Shown here piece by piece: positions 12,261 through 24,799 of a DNA stretch of 64,000 bases. Source of the stretch: Odiellus spinosus (Eukaryota; Arthropoda; Arachnida; Opiliones; Phalangiidae); contig CAWUCO010000283.1 in assembly GCA_963920705.1 (NCBI GenBank), positions 817,770 to 881,769 of the forward strand, in the 5' to 3' direction. A program made the translations under genes and the position numbers. Each line of letters starts with the position of its first letter. Within the stretch, counting starts at the first letter, position 1. The notes under the pieces are model-generated. The model had not been told where the DNA came from. It saw only the letters and a list, made by a program, of their open reading frames with translations, and made no database searches.

Positions 12261-12805
12261 AAATTTAAAAGCTAACGTAAAACACCCATTGGCGCAGTGC
12301 ATCTACGAGTACTGAATCTGTAAATGTCGCTTACATAGACCGAGAAGCGATATGTAATTATTAAAATTAAAAAATATATTGATAAGAAAATCTTGCCTAC
12401 TTTTTAATTACGGTGAATAAGGGTGAATTTAAAGGGATACCCTTGATATAATATAATAGTCGAAATTAAACATCTGAAGAGGGCTACCCTAGTAAAAGAA
12501 CCCAGTGAATGTAATTTTCTGTTACCGATAAAAAATACCATTAAAAAAGCTTATCTATTGTTTAATAAATAAAAATTTTGTTTATTAATTTAGAAGAATT
12601 ATTGAAATCTTTGTTTAACCAAGAGAAGCACTCGCACCCGATAAAAGCTATACTTTTTCTCTATTAACTCGAATTCAATGGACTTTCCTTATCATTCAAT
12701 TGTTGAAGAAATGAAATTTGTGTTTATCATTTTAACGGTCGGACGGAGGCGATCTCAGTATCATTCAGACAAAGTTTTTACCGCATAAGATTAATCTCCA
12801 TAGAC

Positions 12806-12925
12806 GTTTCTGATGAAATTCTTTGAGACGTATAAATAAACAACGCCAGTTAAGGCGTTGTTTCTAATTGGGATAAACACAACAGTGTTTATCCTCTTTA
12901 TCAAAACTCGAATTTCATCAGAAAC
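12806..12925. other. Potential three-way-junction fold (15/10/10-bp perfect stems)
   Basis: GTTTCTGATGAAATT (12806-12820) pairs perfectly with 12911-12925. Inside lie two perfect 10-bp hairpins: AAACAACGCC (12838-12847) with 12854-12863, and GGATAAACAC (12871-12880) with 12885-12894 (loop AACA). An 84-codon frame on the minus strand spans this structure and is probably incidental. An arm of the outer stem recurs inverted at 21730-21750. Confidence 0.5.
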
Positions 12926-13124
12926 CGTAATGTCTTTTCCAATGAACCCGCGGGGCTTGATAACTGAAATCGTCGTTTCCTTCTTCCCAGCGTCCACTGA
13001 ATTCGAATTAATACAGAAATAAGTATTTTGTGTTTCATACGTCACAAGATGATTTTTTTTATATCATAGTTCCTTTAAGAAAAAAGAATGCATATTACGA
13101 CTTGAGAATGACTAAAATAAAGGG

Positions 13125-13390
13125 CAGAGTTATTTGTGAAAGGTTTTGCTGAAATGCGCTGATTTGAAAATTTAATATCTGCCCATTCTGAGTTGTAATA
13201 AAACTTTTAACTGTCCATTGCATGATGTAATTTAATATCTACCCATTCTGAGTTTTAATTAAATATCTGCCCATTCTGAGTTGAAATATCTGTGACAAAC
13301 AACTCTTCCTTATTCACAAATATCATTCTTTCTAGTGCCATTGGCACTAGTTTTTTTTTCTTAATATCTGTCCCTTTGTGAAAACAAGTT
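13125..13390 (-). repeat. Hairpin-ended repeat, GGACAGATATTA family (copy 1)
   Basis: On the minus strand this begins AAAGGGACAGATATTAAG and then has a hairpin with 8-bp arms CTAGTGCC/GGCACTAG (13336-13354). Several direct repeats of CTCAGAATGGGCAGATATT follow. The same arrangement appears at 18415-18760 and 41190-41400 with different stem sequences. Confidence 0.65.
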
Positions 13391-14332
13391 TAAGTACATA
13401 GGTGTTATAATTAATACGATTTCAAATTTATCCGTTGCATCGATCTCTCTTCGGAAATTCCCTGCATAGTGGCTCCTTCTGACGTATGTCAGTCTCTCGA
13501 ATTAACACGGAGTACACCGATATATATTGCCTTTTTAAACGTAATAGTTAGAAAATATGAAAGAAAATATCTCAGTTACTTTAGTTTTATTTTAAAAAAA
13601 TAAAAGAGAACTAAATTAGCATTTGACCTAAAAGTTTGAAATTTTCCTACAAAATATTTTTTAACTACAGATTTTTCTATCCACTAAGAATTTGTTGCCA
13701 CCTAGTCTGCAGAACGCTTCTTTTTAAAATCGAGAGGGCGATTTAGTAAATCATTATGCCACAATTAGTTATAAAAATATTTCCACTACCAATTTTTTAA
13801 TTTTCATAGCCCTATATAGATAACTACAAAAGAAACAAATTTTTAATTTTAGAAATAATTGATCAGCAACCGTGTCTAGAACACTCGGACCTCTGATCCA
13901 CAGCCTGACGCGATACCGACTTAGCTACGACGAACGATGTAATGCTGCCCGTAAACATTATATTAATATCCGTTTGAAGGTACTAATCTAAGCCTTGTGA
14001 ATTAAACTTAGTTTTCTTAATATATCAACCCACATGGTAAATAAAACTTGTAAGCAATTAAAATCCAACACTTAAATAAACAAAATGATACAATCAGAAA
14101 GAAAATAAGATCGTTTACGGTTTAAAAACGCGAAATATTAGCTCTTAAGCGGCAGGTTTTAGGGCAGTCCGCCATCTTTTACTCTCTGCCTCGCCAGCGA
14201 ATGTTCTCCCGCCTATCCACCTATTGATTTCAGAGCGTTTGAACCGACGGGTTTCTCTTTAACTATCGGACATAATATTACCAAAGCGACGCGCTAGCCT
14301 TTTCGCTCTGTGATTTCTCTGACTGGGTTAAA

Positions 14333-14475
14333 TTTGAAGATTTCATTGGCCGAAAGAAGTCGTGACGGAGTCCCAACGTTTACGTCACGGTCCATCCCCC
14401 TGGGTTAAATTTGAAGATTTCATTGGCTGAACGAAGTCGTGACGGAGTCCCATAGTTGACGTCACGGTCCATCGC
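14333..14475 (+). repeat. Tandem duplication of a ~70-bp unit
   Basis: Two copies of a unit starting GGGTTAAATTTGAAGATTTC and ending with GTCACGGTCCATC. A looser relative with GGTTTCATTGGCTG and an ACGTCAC motif is at 38415-38460. Confidence 0.8.
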
Positions 14476-14607
14476 CTATCATCCCTAGTTTTTTTCCCAA
14501 TTTCACGTAGCCTTATTCTGTACAAAATTTTCTATGGCAAAGTAAGATCACAAATATAACTCCAAACTCTCGTTTGGAGTTAATTTCTGGTGAAAAAGGG
14601 GACAGAA

Positions 14608-15101
14608 ATTATACAGAAAAGAGGTTGCTTCGCACCCTTAAAAAAGGGATCTTTATCTAACTCGAATCAAACCCGTGAAGGGACACTAATTAATTGTTAG
14701 AGAAAGAGCAATTTCAAATCTTTAAAATTATAGTTAGTAGATTTAGTTTACTACTTGAAAGATGTTATTATTATTATATATTTTCCAAAAAACGGATAAA
14801 GCCGACATAGGAAACCTTCCTCTCTTATTGATGTTATTTTTAAATTCTTTCGGTATCAGTAATAAAATTAGCTAAACATGGAGTTACTTTAATGTATAAG
14901 TCCTAGGTCGTCTTTATCCGTTTTTTGGAAAATATATAATAATAATAAAATCTTTGAAGTAGTAGACTAAATCTACTATAATTTTAAAGATATGAAATTG
15001 CTCTTTCCCTAACAATTAATTTGTGTCCCTTCACGGGTTTGATTCGAGTTAAATAAAGAGGCCTTTTTCAAGGGTGCGAAGCAACCTCTTTTTTGTATAA
15101 T
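14608..15101. mobile_element. Long-palindrome MITE (copy 1)
   Basis: Arms of roughly 200 bp, starting ATTATACAGAAAAGAGGTTG at the left and its near-reverse-complement at the right, enclose an unpaired centre of about 100 bp. The arms share GGATAAAGCCGACATAGG-type inner ends and AAACCCGTGAAGGGACAC. There is no coding capacity. A second copy is at 31290-31809. Confidence 0.8.
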
Positions 15102-16389
15102 CCACTTTTTGGAGAAGAAGACAAACCACTAGCTATAATCTAGGAGGATTTAGTGGAGGTGGCTTCGACTGCCTTCTCTTAGTTTCCAAGTTTGGGCCAG
15201 TGCTGGGTGTGACAATCACGCGCATCTAGTTACCTTGGCTACGCGCATCACGTGACCCAGGGACCGTTTAAATACAGGACGATAATTCGCTAGCCTTCTA
15301 CAGCACAAAATATCATTCTCATGGCATCGTGTCAGGAAGACGCGAGAAAAATAGGATTCAAAGGTCGTTTTTTCCCCTTCCTCAAAGTGATATACCACGT
15401 GATCAGCGTAATTTCTGAGTATTTTCGGAGATTTTATCAGCAGGGGGTGCCAATTTACAAGAAGGTTTCGATTCTAGGTCTTTCCACCACAGTTTGCAGC
15501 GCGTACAAACTTACCCCATCCGTTATCTTTACGTATTGTTTTTTTATAGGGATATTGAGGGCGTCGATTTACGTGCGCTGACAATCACGTTTGGTAATCA
15601 TTTTCCCGCAGCTGGTTCACTCTCTGTAGTTCACCTTAATTTGGCAGCGCGTATAAACCTACTCTTTCCTTTATCTCTAAGAATTGTTTACTTAGAAATA
15701 TAGGGAGCGTTACTATAAACATTCGGTAAACACTAATATGTGAATAGAGTAACGAGACCGCCTTTGCCAAAAATAATAAAATTATAAAAAAAATAATAAT
15801 GACGACGAGTTGACGACATGCGCCAAACTAGTGGCGCGTGAATGTACCACTAAAACGAAGGGGAAAACGGGGGGGGGGGAAGCTAGTAGCTAGAGTCCAG
15901 AAAGCGGTAAGCGAGTTTCAATGGGAAAACAGGCAGTCCAAAACTCCATCTCCCTATATTCTCCTAGCTATAATGTCCCTTTACTGGTTTGATCTGGACC
16001 GAGCAAAGACGCTTTTTAAGGGAGCGAAGCAACCTAGATTTTATATAATTTTTTATGTCCCTTTTTGAGAAATATATACACATATTAAGGGTCTCGCAGA
16101 TAGCGAAACACTTGCTATTTGTGATAGTGCCAAAATCCCAGTAAAGTTTGTCTCTCTTAGAGATTGAGTTTTGGGAGAGGAGGAGAATGAGGAGAATCAG
16201 GAGGAGAATTCTATTCTGTTCATCACTTTCCAAGTGACGAATCACGTACCGAGGTGATGCCCTCTCATTATCACCTCTGGTAGCGTGAAAGGCGCCGACA
16301 CTCAAGGAACCTAATACTCTTCAATAACCCATCATTACTACGGGAGCCTACCTCCTACAAACCGTCCCGAAAAACCGAGACGGTAACTT
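15102..16389. other. Gene-free stretch with dispersed repeat fragments
   Basis: About 15249-15420 resembles the end of the 3275-3994 element. Around 16010-16070 is a fragment resembling the end of the long-palindrome MITEs (GCGAAGCAACCT). Several 60-110 codon frames were examined; none shows a recognisable domain or splice support. Confidence 0.4.
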
Positions 16390-17000
16390 TGTACGCATTG
16401 AAATTTCACGTGGCTCTAACAAAAACGAATCACAGCCGGGCTAAACAAGCAGATTGAAACTACACTGCGCGCTGAAAGACGACCTCCGCTCCCTACATTT
16501 ATTCTGGGATAGGGAAAAAAACATCCCTTTAGCTTTATACCCACTGAATTTAGTAAGTGGAATAAGCCAGAGAGCCGCGGAAAGCTATCGTCCTTACGCC
16601 ATCATCTTTCTCGCCTTTCCTACTTTAAATTATAATATCTTTACCAAAATACCTAAGTAAGGGTGTTATTTTTGTTTATTTCCATTTTAAAATGTGGGAA
16701 TTGTGCATTTTACAAGTTATTTTTTCCATTTGGCCTTAAATATACCGTAACATCACGTTTAATTTTGTTATACAAAGGCCTAGTGAAACAAACTCGATAC
16801 TACAGCTATCACCCACAGCCAGCGGCGTTAAGCTAATGTTTTACTATATTTGTTTTACCATATTTTTTTTAACTTTAATTATTGTTTAAATAAATTACAT
16901 AATAAAATATCATTCGTCTTCGAATATTATAATATGTTATTTAAATAAAATTATAAATTCAAAATAAATTTAATTATTTAAATTATGACTAAAGTTAGTA
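16390..17000 (+). repeat. Short derivative of the THAP-associated repeat
   Basis: Sequence 16390-16745 aligns with 37935-38300 (shared TTTATTCTGGGATAG and CCATTTGG-CTTAAATAT). Sequence 16855-16990 aligns with 40325-40440 (shared AATAAAATATCATTC). In the longer relative about 2 kb, including the THAP relic, lies between these two parts. This copy therefore looks internally deleted. Confidence 0.55.
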
Positions 17001-17219
17001 GGCGCCACTCTATGCTCGGAGAAGGAAGAGGGCAAGAGGCCCAGGGTTTCTAAAAGCTTCGTATTATGGTTACTGGTGTTATAATATTGGCTTATAAAGG
17101 GGTCGACTAAACGAGAAATTCTGGCGGCGAAAATTTAGGGCAAAACCGAGTTCCTTCTCCTTTTTACGACGTTCCTGGACCTGGACTCGACTTCGACCGT
17201 CAGCCTCAGGCTTAAACCA

Positions 17220-17395
17220 AAGACATAGTAAAGGTGAAAAACACCAAGACAAAGTCATGCTGAAAAAGACCAACACAAACTGAGGGGGCAAAAGATCAAG
17301 ACAAAGTCAAGATGAAAAACATCAAAATAAACTCAAATGAAAGACACAAAGTCAAGATGAAAAACACCAAAATAAATTGAGATTTAACTTCAGAT
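17220..17395 (+). repeat. Degenerate ~40-bp minisatellite
   Basis: Several copies of a unit like GACAAAGTCAAGATGAAAAAC, with spacing varying between copies. No gene was seen between 17000 and 17667. Confidence 0.6.
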
Positions 17396-17667
17396 TCTGA
17401 TTTTATTTATGATCAAACTTAAAAATAGAAACAAGATTCACGGGGAAGTTACTGTGATGTCACGAAGAGGTGCCTTGAAAAGGGATAAGGAAGCGCATGT
17501 TTTAAAGGGATATGAAAGTGGATTTTTAAATATTTTAAATTTGTAACAATCTTATTTTAAGAAGATATCCGCGCTTTTTGAATAAATAATGAAACTGATA
17601 TTTGAATTTGGTCCGCAAGCAAACATCGTTCAATATTTTTTGAATACTTTTTATCACACGAGTTTCT

Positions 17668-18420
17668 TTAATTTATTTATTTATTTATTTACTTTCCTTA
17701 TAGTAATTTACAGTGATTTATTTATTACAGTAATGGGCCAAGTCTTAGCAGACTTATAGGCCCCTAACTCTGGTAGTTTTATACAATACTAATTAGTTTC
17801 TAAGATAGTTTAAATTATTTTTTTTTATTTTATTTTCTGAGACACGTTTTCTAATTCATTAAATTTGTTCTATTAAGCTAAGACTTTAGGGGATGATTTG
17901 ATGGCTTTTTTAAATTCATTTATGTTTTTAAAATCTTTAATTTTAATAAGGTTGAATAATTTAACACCAGAGTAGAAAATGGAGTTTATTTTTTTTTTTT
18001 TGTGGTTTTTGCTGCCGGGATTTTTAAAAGGGTTTTATTTCTCATATTGTATCTATTAGGGCTTGCGTACTTAAACATATTGGCTGTACTTTCTGTTATT
18101 GATTTATAAATGAATATTAAATTACAGTACTTATAGAGTTGAAATATGTTTAGGATTCCTGCCTGGCTGAACAATGGTTTGGAATGTTCTAAATAGGGTT
18201 TCCGATATATAACACGCATTATTCTTTTTTGTAGTAGAAAAAGGCGGTTTAAATTTTGTATTGCTGTATTACCCCAGATTTGCAAGCAAAATGTTAAGTG
18301 AGAGTAGATGAGTGCGTGGTATAGTTGGAAGCATAGCTTTTCAGTGAGAATATTCCAGTTTTTTGCTATAATGTATATATTAAAGGACACCTTTCTCGCT
18401 ATTTTATTGACATGACATTA
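17668..18420 (-). pseudogene. 5'-truncated LINE, reverse-transcriptase C-terminal end
   Basis: Read from about 18415 downward, the frame encodes about 140 residues: KIARKVSFNIYIIAKNWNIL, then LYHALIYSHL, the QIWGN motif, then LFLLQKRIMRVI. I recognise this as the region after the RT domain in CR1/Jockey-group non-LTR elements. It ends in a lysine run at 17986, followed by a 3' UTR of about 300 bp and a tail of AAAT repeats (17671-17692). The lack of RT catalytic motifs fits a normal 5'-truncated insertion. The 5' break abuts the hairpin-ended repeat at 18415. Confidence 0.7.
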
Positions 18421-18760
18421 AAGGGACAGATATTAGATAAAAACCAGTTGGGCTGCCGCCCACCTAGAAGGGAGGGCTATTTGTGACAGATATTACAACT
18501 CAGAATGGACAGATATTAAATTACATCTGGCAATGGACAGATATATATGTTTTATTACAACTCAGAATGGGCAGATATTAAATTACATCTTTCGATGGAC
18601 AGATATAATTTTTATTACAACTTGGAATGGCCAGATATTAAATTTTCAAATCAGTGCAATTCAGCCAAACCTTTCATAAATAACTCTGCCCTTTGAAATA
18701 AATATTTTCTGTTTCATATCGTAGTATGTCACAAGATGATTAAAATTTTTATTTCATAGT
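18415..18760 (+). repeat. Hairpin-ended repeat, GGACAGATATTA family (copy 2)
   Basis: It begins AAAGGGACAGATATTAGATA and then has a short hairpin TGGGC-TGCC-GCCCA (about 18449-18462). At least three direct repeats of ACAACTCAGAATGG-CAGATATTAAATT follow. This is the inverted relative of 13125-13390, including its trailing TTTCATA-AACTCTGCC block. Confidence 0.65.
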
Positions 18761-18784
18761 TTCTTTCACCAAAAAAAATGCATG

Positions 18785-19130
18785 TTACAAGAAGAACGGG
18801 CTAGCTCAAGGGATTAACAAGTTGTAGGGACGTAGATTCAACCAATTAACGTCAAAGTAACGCGGCCTTCCACTACGCTACATCGATATAACTGTCAGAT
18901 GTTGTATTAGAAGAGTTGAATTTACCATATAACGCCAAACTGCGCTCATCTAACGAATGATTTCGTAACGGAGTTGATCTTTTAAATAAATCAATATTTT
19001 TAATCCATCACAGTCGACTTGTGAACTTTTACAGCGAAGCTGTCACTATTTCGAAATTTCTAACAATTGGGTTGACTCGTTTTTCAAAGTAAGGCTGACA
19101 CCATTTTTGTAGAAAGCCTATGGTTTTTTT
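18785..19130 (+). repeat. Partial copy of the core of the 32600-33912 element
   Basis: It shares ACGGGCTAGCTC, TTTCAACCAATTAA-type sequence, CTACATCGATATAACTGTCAG and the later GAAGCTGTCAC and AAAGTAAGGCTGACACC blocks with 33150-33440. The inverted arms of that element are absent here. Confidence 0.6.
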
Positions 19131-22089
19131 TAGCTTTTTTGCACTGATATACAAGCAAAATGACGTAGTAAGCATCTGGACCATGAGTGGACGAGTAATC
19201 GCGCGGCTTCGCCCCTAAAATAATCAAGATAAATGGCCGATTCAAGACTAGTAGTATTTTGCAATTTAGTCATTTCAATTTCAACCTTTACCTCTGCTCA
19301 AGTGAAGAAGACGACGACAAAGGCCACTTTTTTTAACCCTTTTAGAAAGGTCAAAATGGGAGAAATTGGGGTCAACTCTAGATGTTCTTTGTCAAAATAT
19401 GCAAATATTTGCTTAAAACATTTAATAGAACTTTCAAAACGATTTTAAAGTGCCTAGTGTGAACATAGCTATAATGTTTAATTTTACTGTCGGTAATTTG
19501 GTCATGACATTAGATTTCCCGAAACTGCTATATTGAAATTAAATTTGGAAGTCATAAAAATCCGTTACAGCCTCAATTTGAGAAACGAGAAATGTAATTT
19601 TTTTCTGTAGTCATAATATTAACCTAGACCAAAGAGTATCTACAGATTATGTTACACGGAGCTGTTCTGGCTCTTTTAAATTGTTGTTTAGACCATGATT
19701 ATGCCAAAGGATTACCCAAAGAAAGGGGCCTAGTTAATTTCCCCCAGACACTTAAATCATAAGGCAGCGCCTCCTATATTTTATAATTGGATTACGTATA
19801 TTTCGGCGATCTTAAGGAGGTAGAAAAGGGTTATTTAGAGCGATGAAAAAACACGAGATGGCACTGATTTTCATTAAAGGGGTCTCAGTTCTTCCGTGGT
19901 AACATGGATTAATTATACGTGCACGTATAATTAATCCATTGTGGTAAGAATTAACTCTCTCCCCATTATCCCACCCCTCCCAGCGGGTAGGCACGTTGTA
20001 CGCGAGACGATGACGGATCTCGGATAATATAGGCTCTATTTTGGCGACATATTCGAGTTTACGCGTAAAACACCGTTACATATTTCTTATAAATTGTCAA
20101 ATTATACCACGAACTACGGTTCTTAAAAATAAAGTTGAATAATCTATCGATATTAATAGGTACAGAAATATGATAGTTATTTTTAAACAAAATTTGCTAA
20201 TCTCTCGCGTTAAAATTATCAAAATTACATCATGAACTAAAGAAGATTTCAATTCAAATATAATTGAAAACAGCGAACTCGTAACATTTGTGGTTCGCTT
20301 GAGAATAGGTACGGCAATCCATCCTTCCTGAAATAATCTACGTATTTTAAGAATGCGTCAACTTTAAATGACAAAAGTCCTAAAGTTTTAAAGAATTCCG
20401 AACTGGCAGATTCTGATTTTTTAGACCAATTTTTGAGAGTCCCCGTCTTTTTCCATGTTTTCGTTGGAAACCTCGGGGCAATTCATGCTGGCTTGTTAGT
20501 GACAGTACTCCTCCTTGTCTAGCATAAGCTCTTTGGTTTGATTGATATACACGTATAAAAATGAATAACGGTGTTGGTATTGCATAAAATTGAAAATTTC
20601 CTTCATGTATCAATTTAATCTGCCTGTTATTTCTATGGAAACCGCAAAGCGTCTTTGATGGGATCCTTCCTAATGACGAACTCGTATAAGAAATACGTTC
20701 TGTCGCGAGATCAGATTGATTATTAACGATACAGTTTGGAATCTCCGTCAGCAGCAGCGACTTCGAGTATTTTCCTCAAATCTTTATTTTGGAAGTTATA
20801 AAGCTATGATGAGCCAACTCTAATAGGGAATTCACGTATAGGGGCAGCTGACAACGTTCTTATTCAATAACCTAACTCTCCCGTAGTTATTGCCGAGAGA
20901 GTCAAGTGGTCTTTGAGTTACATTTGGATTAGTAAATTGGTTATAAGCCACCGACACAACGTCATCCGCAAAGGCGGCGCCAAGGGTAGGCTGAGTAGGC
21001 TATAGCCTACGTGTAAAATTCACATGGGCTCCAAAATCAACAGAAATGGATTTGAATTAAAACAAAAGAGAGAGGGGGCTAGCGAATCCTTCTGTCAAGC
21101 CACTGCCTTCTCTAATACTAGGCCTATTCTTAGGAAAAAAAAAATGGGGCGGAGGTACCGATTTCAAAAGCCTCTGCCATTCAAAAGTCAAAGACATTCC
21201 ACCCTGAAAACTTTTTTGCCTAACATTTTTGAAACAGTTAATACGTGTTCATAACTTGAACGCGCTTCACTTTTCTGTGTAGATCATTAATTTAACATTG
21301 AAAATATCGTCGTGTTACGAGTCTCCTCCTCGACTGAAAAACAACTAATAACAAAAAGGGAACCAGGAATTTTAAAGGATTTCGTCTCTCAATCAGCATT
21401 TATTGTCTCAGAAAAACTAACCTACCCTAAACCACTGGATCACGTTCAAAAACGATGTTTTCTAAAGAGAATTAACAAATGAGCATTACCTAAATGAAAA
21501 ATTTGTAATTTAGTAGTAACACTTTGTCTTTTATTTTAGCATAAAAAATAACTTGACCGCTATTAAAATTAAATCTGTAATTAAACCCGACGTAGGCACA
21601 TACCAAATAGAATTTGGAATTTTTTATCCGAACGTATAACGCGGATAATAATCGAAGAGAAGGCCATTTTTAGATAAAAACGGATTTGGATTACGATCGC
21701 TTCGAATGAAAAATATTTATTTATCCGTCTTAAAGAATTTCATCAGAAACGTCTATGGAGATTAACCTTATGAGGTAAAAACTTTGTCTGAATGATACTG
21801 AGATCGTCTCCGTCCGACCGCGAGGCCGTTTCATTGAGAGTTTGCATTAGAAAGATAGATAAATGGGCTAGCCTGAAAAGGGTACTCTAAGTCTATATCT
21901 AAGAAACCTATAAATTAGAGGTAGAGGTTTGTAGCTTTTTAAGCGCTGCAAAGATAGGTTGAACGCGAGAAAAGTTGAATACAAAGACCGAGATAACAGT
22001 AGCGTGTTAAAGCTTGAATCAACGTAAAAGACGGAATAGGGGAATTAGTTTGGCTCCACTCTATATCTACGAAACGCGTAGATAAGAGA
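19131..22089. other. Gene-free stretch with repeat fragments
   Basis: About 19540-19640 resembles 34040-34140. About 20380-20640 resembles 36220-36440 (TCTTTGGTTTGATTGA core). Sequence 21550-21720 is an inverted piece of repeat A. Sequence 21721-21830 is the inverse of 12740-12840. An ATG frame at 19233-19448 starts with a hydrophobic run but has no other support, so it is not called. Confidence 0.45.
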
Positions 22090-22117
22090 TACACTGTTAT
22101 TCTAAAAGGTATAATGG

Positions 22118-22425
22118 TGGTTCAATAATGAGCCAGTGAAGGTTCAATGCTGGAAAAGGTTCAAATTTGAACCCTTAAAAGTTCACTATCCTTAAGAGGT
22201 TCGATAATGAACCATTAGAGGTTCATTATCCTTAAGTCGTTCAATAGTGGTTCAATAATGAACCATTAGAGGTTCATTATCCTTAAGTGATTCACTAGTG
22301 GTTCAATAATGAACCATTGGAGGTTCATTATCCTTAAGAGGTTCAATAATGAATCATCTGAGGTTTACTTTTCCTAAATGGTTCAAAAGTGATTCAATAA
22401 TTCTGGTTCAAAACTGTTCAAGGTT
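22118..22425. repeat. Left subterminal repeat cluster (GGTTCA / TGAACC)
   Basis: More than fifteen copies of GGTTCA or TGAACC half-sites lie here in both orientations. Several are paired as GGTTCAATAATGAACCATT, and they alternate with TTATCCTTAAG. A matching cluster lies at 29650-29970 just inside the right end. Such clusters are where CACTA second-gene products bind in plants. That role here is inference. Confidence 0.8.
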
Positions 22426-22439
22426 CTGATAACTTCTCG

Positions 22440-22860
22440 TATATATAATTTAATCTTTAAAAAATATGGTTAAAATTTTAAAATCTGTTTAGGAATAAAT
22501 TAAATTTTTAATTTCTAATAATTTAATATAAATATAATTTTTATTAATTTCTAATAATTTAATATAAATCTAATTTTTATTAATTTCTAATAATTAAATA
22601 TAAATCTAATTTTTATTAATTTCTAATAATTTATTTTAAATCTAACTTAATTTCTAATAGTTTAATATAAATCTAATTTTTGTTTATTTCTAATAATTTA
22701 ATATAAATCTAATTTTTAATTTCTAATAATTTAATATAAATTAAAATTTAATTTCTTATAATTTATTATAAATAATATTTAATTTCTAATAAATTATTAT
22801 AAATAATATTTAATTTCTAATAATTTCATATAAATAATATTTAATTTCGGTACATATATT
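22440..22860. repeat. AT-rich minisatellite in the CACTA element
   Basis: About ten degenerate copies of a 30-37 bp unit containing AATTTCTAATAATTTAATAT. No coding signal. Confidence 0.8.
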
Positions 22861-24799
22861 TCAAAAACCGCGCCTATTTCAAGGCCACGGGTCTCTGTGG
22901 ATGAGAGAGTGTTTCAACGGGATATTTTTTGGCCAAGCGATTTAGTCATTACTCCACGTAAAAAACCACAAAATAGAGTCCAAACAACAGTCCACTCAGG
23001 AGTCCGCTAAATGTTCAGTATAATATTTAAGTCCGCGTGACCGTCTCCGCCACTTACTCTGAACCCGCCAGCGAGCTGCCGAGCTTAGCCGAGCTACTCA
23101 GTCTTATGTTGGGACTCGGGAGTCCGGACAACGTGCGATCATTGTTTCCATTGCAATTTTAAGCTAATTTATTTGAGTTATATAAATGTTATATAATTAA
23201 TACAAGGGTAATAATCTTACGGTGAATTAACGATATAAATTCCGGGAAAACGTAAAGCGGTTTTAAGTTTTCTACAGGTTGTTGGATTCAATGATTTTAA
23301 ATCTCATCATAAGTGAAAGGTAAGCCTTGTATTTTTTGTTTTTGAATCGGTGGATCATCCATTATTTTATTGTACAATTATTGAAAATATTTCAGGTGCT
23401 TCATTGTACGCCTCAGCTTCACCAATTTTTGTGTATTAAACGTATATATCTTAAACTAAATTACAAAAGTAAGGCTTGGCTCATATAAAGAAAAATAGCA
23501 ACTTCGGTAGTCTTTCTCTACGACGGTTTTTTATCAACGGCCTTGCCCCTGACCGGCACCGCCAAGAAATTCTAGAGATTCGCCTCGATATCTACCTCTC
23601 TCTTCAATATCACACCTGGAGTAGCATTCAGACTGATTCAGCGCAATTTTATTTTGAGTCCATCAGTATATATTTGAAGGTAAATTTTGTTTTAATATTT
23701 TATACGATTCTGATATTTACGTAAATCTTGGTTAAACTGAGCTTCGTGCAATATTCGGTATCTATTTTTTATAACATTGATTATTTTTTATTTGGCTAAT
23801 TTAATAACTGTTGAAGGAGGTATTTTTAATTTTGCGTCTAATCAGGTTGCGTATTAAATATGAACTTATATTATAATTAAGAGGGGGTGAAATTAAGACA
23901 ACTTATTCACTATTAATGGTCAGTCGATTTGATCGCAAGACTAGATAACAAGGATTTTCGTTGGACTCCTGAAGTTAATGGGCTGGTGAGATTATTCAGA
24001 ATGTTATTTTGGAGCAGTTTGATTGCGAGACTTTATAACAAGGATCACCGTTATCCAGTAGTAATGAAATGAATGGACTGGTGAGATTATTCAGAAGGTT
24101 ATTTTGGAGCAGTTTTGATTGAGAGACTTTAAAACGAGGATCATCGTTATCCCCTAATGAAATTAATGGGCTGGTGAGATTATTCAGAAGGAGGTTATTA
24201 ATTGACAGTATTCCCATTAGGCTTTTATTTAAAGGTCTATTGAAATTCAATCAAATTTTTAACGAGAAGATTATTTCGTGACATTAGTTTGAAAAACTTC
24301 ATAAAATCATAACGAGGATTATAACTGAGCTTTTATATTATTAAAAGGCTACTGAAATTCTCTCAAATTTAATGAGATTATTTCGTGACATTAGTTTGCG
24401 AAACTTGATAACGGAGATTATTGTTGGGATTTCATATGATTAAAGAGCTTCTGAAATCCACTCAAATTTTTATAGAGATTATTTCGTGAGATTAGTTTAG
24501 CAAAACTTGATTACGAGCATTATTGTTGAGCTTTTATATAACTAATGGACTACTGTATATCACACATTTTTAACGAGAAGACTATTTCGTGACTTTATAT
24601 ACCTAAACTTGATTATGAGGATTCCCATTGACCTTTTATTTAGTTAAAGGGCTGCTGAAATATACACACTTTATTACAAGGTTTCCCATTGGACTTATGT
24701 TGATTTTGAATCTCGATAACTAAGACTCCCATCATATTTGAAAGGAGAATGAAAATAAATAGCTGATCATTCTAATGCGTTGAAAGCGGAGGTCGTAAA
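22861..24799 (+). promoter_or_regulatory. Leader region of the CACTA transposase gene, with internal repeats
   Basis: No coding domain was seen before the ATG at 24800. A GC-richer island at about 23030-23130 and a good splice donor (GTGAAAG then GTAAGCC, about 23320) suggest a promoter and a non-coding first exon, but this is inference. From 23930 to 24200 there are three copies of an ~88-bp unit (GAGATTATTCAGAA core), with weaker copies to about 24700. Confidence 0.3.

Noticed and set aside
12791-13045. 84-codon minus-strand frame
   Set aside because: It spans the three-stem fold. Its length is explained by the palindromic sequence and no domain was seen.
19233-19448. 71-codon ATG frame with hydrophobic start resembling a signal peptide
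   Set aside because: No splice partner, no conserved motif, and it lies among repeat fragments.
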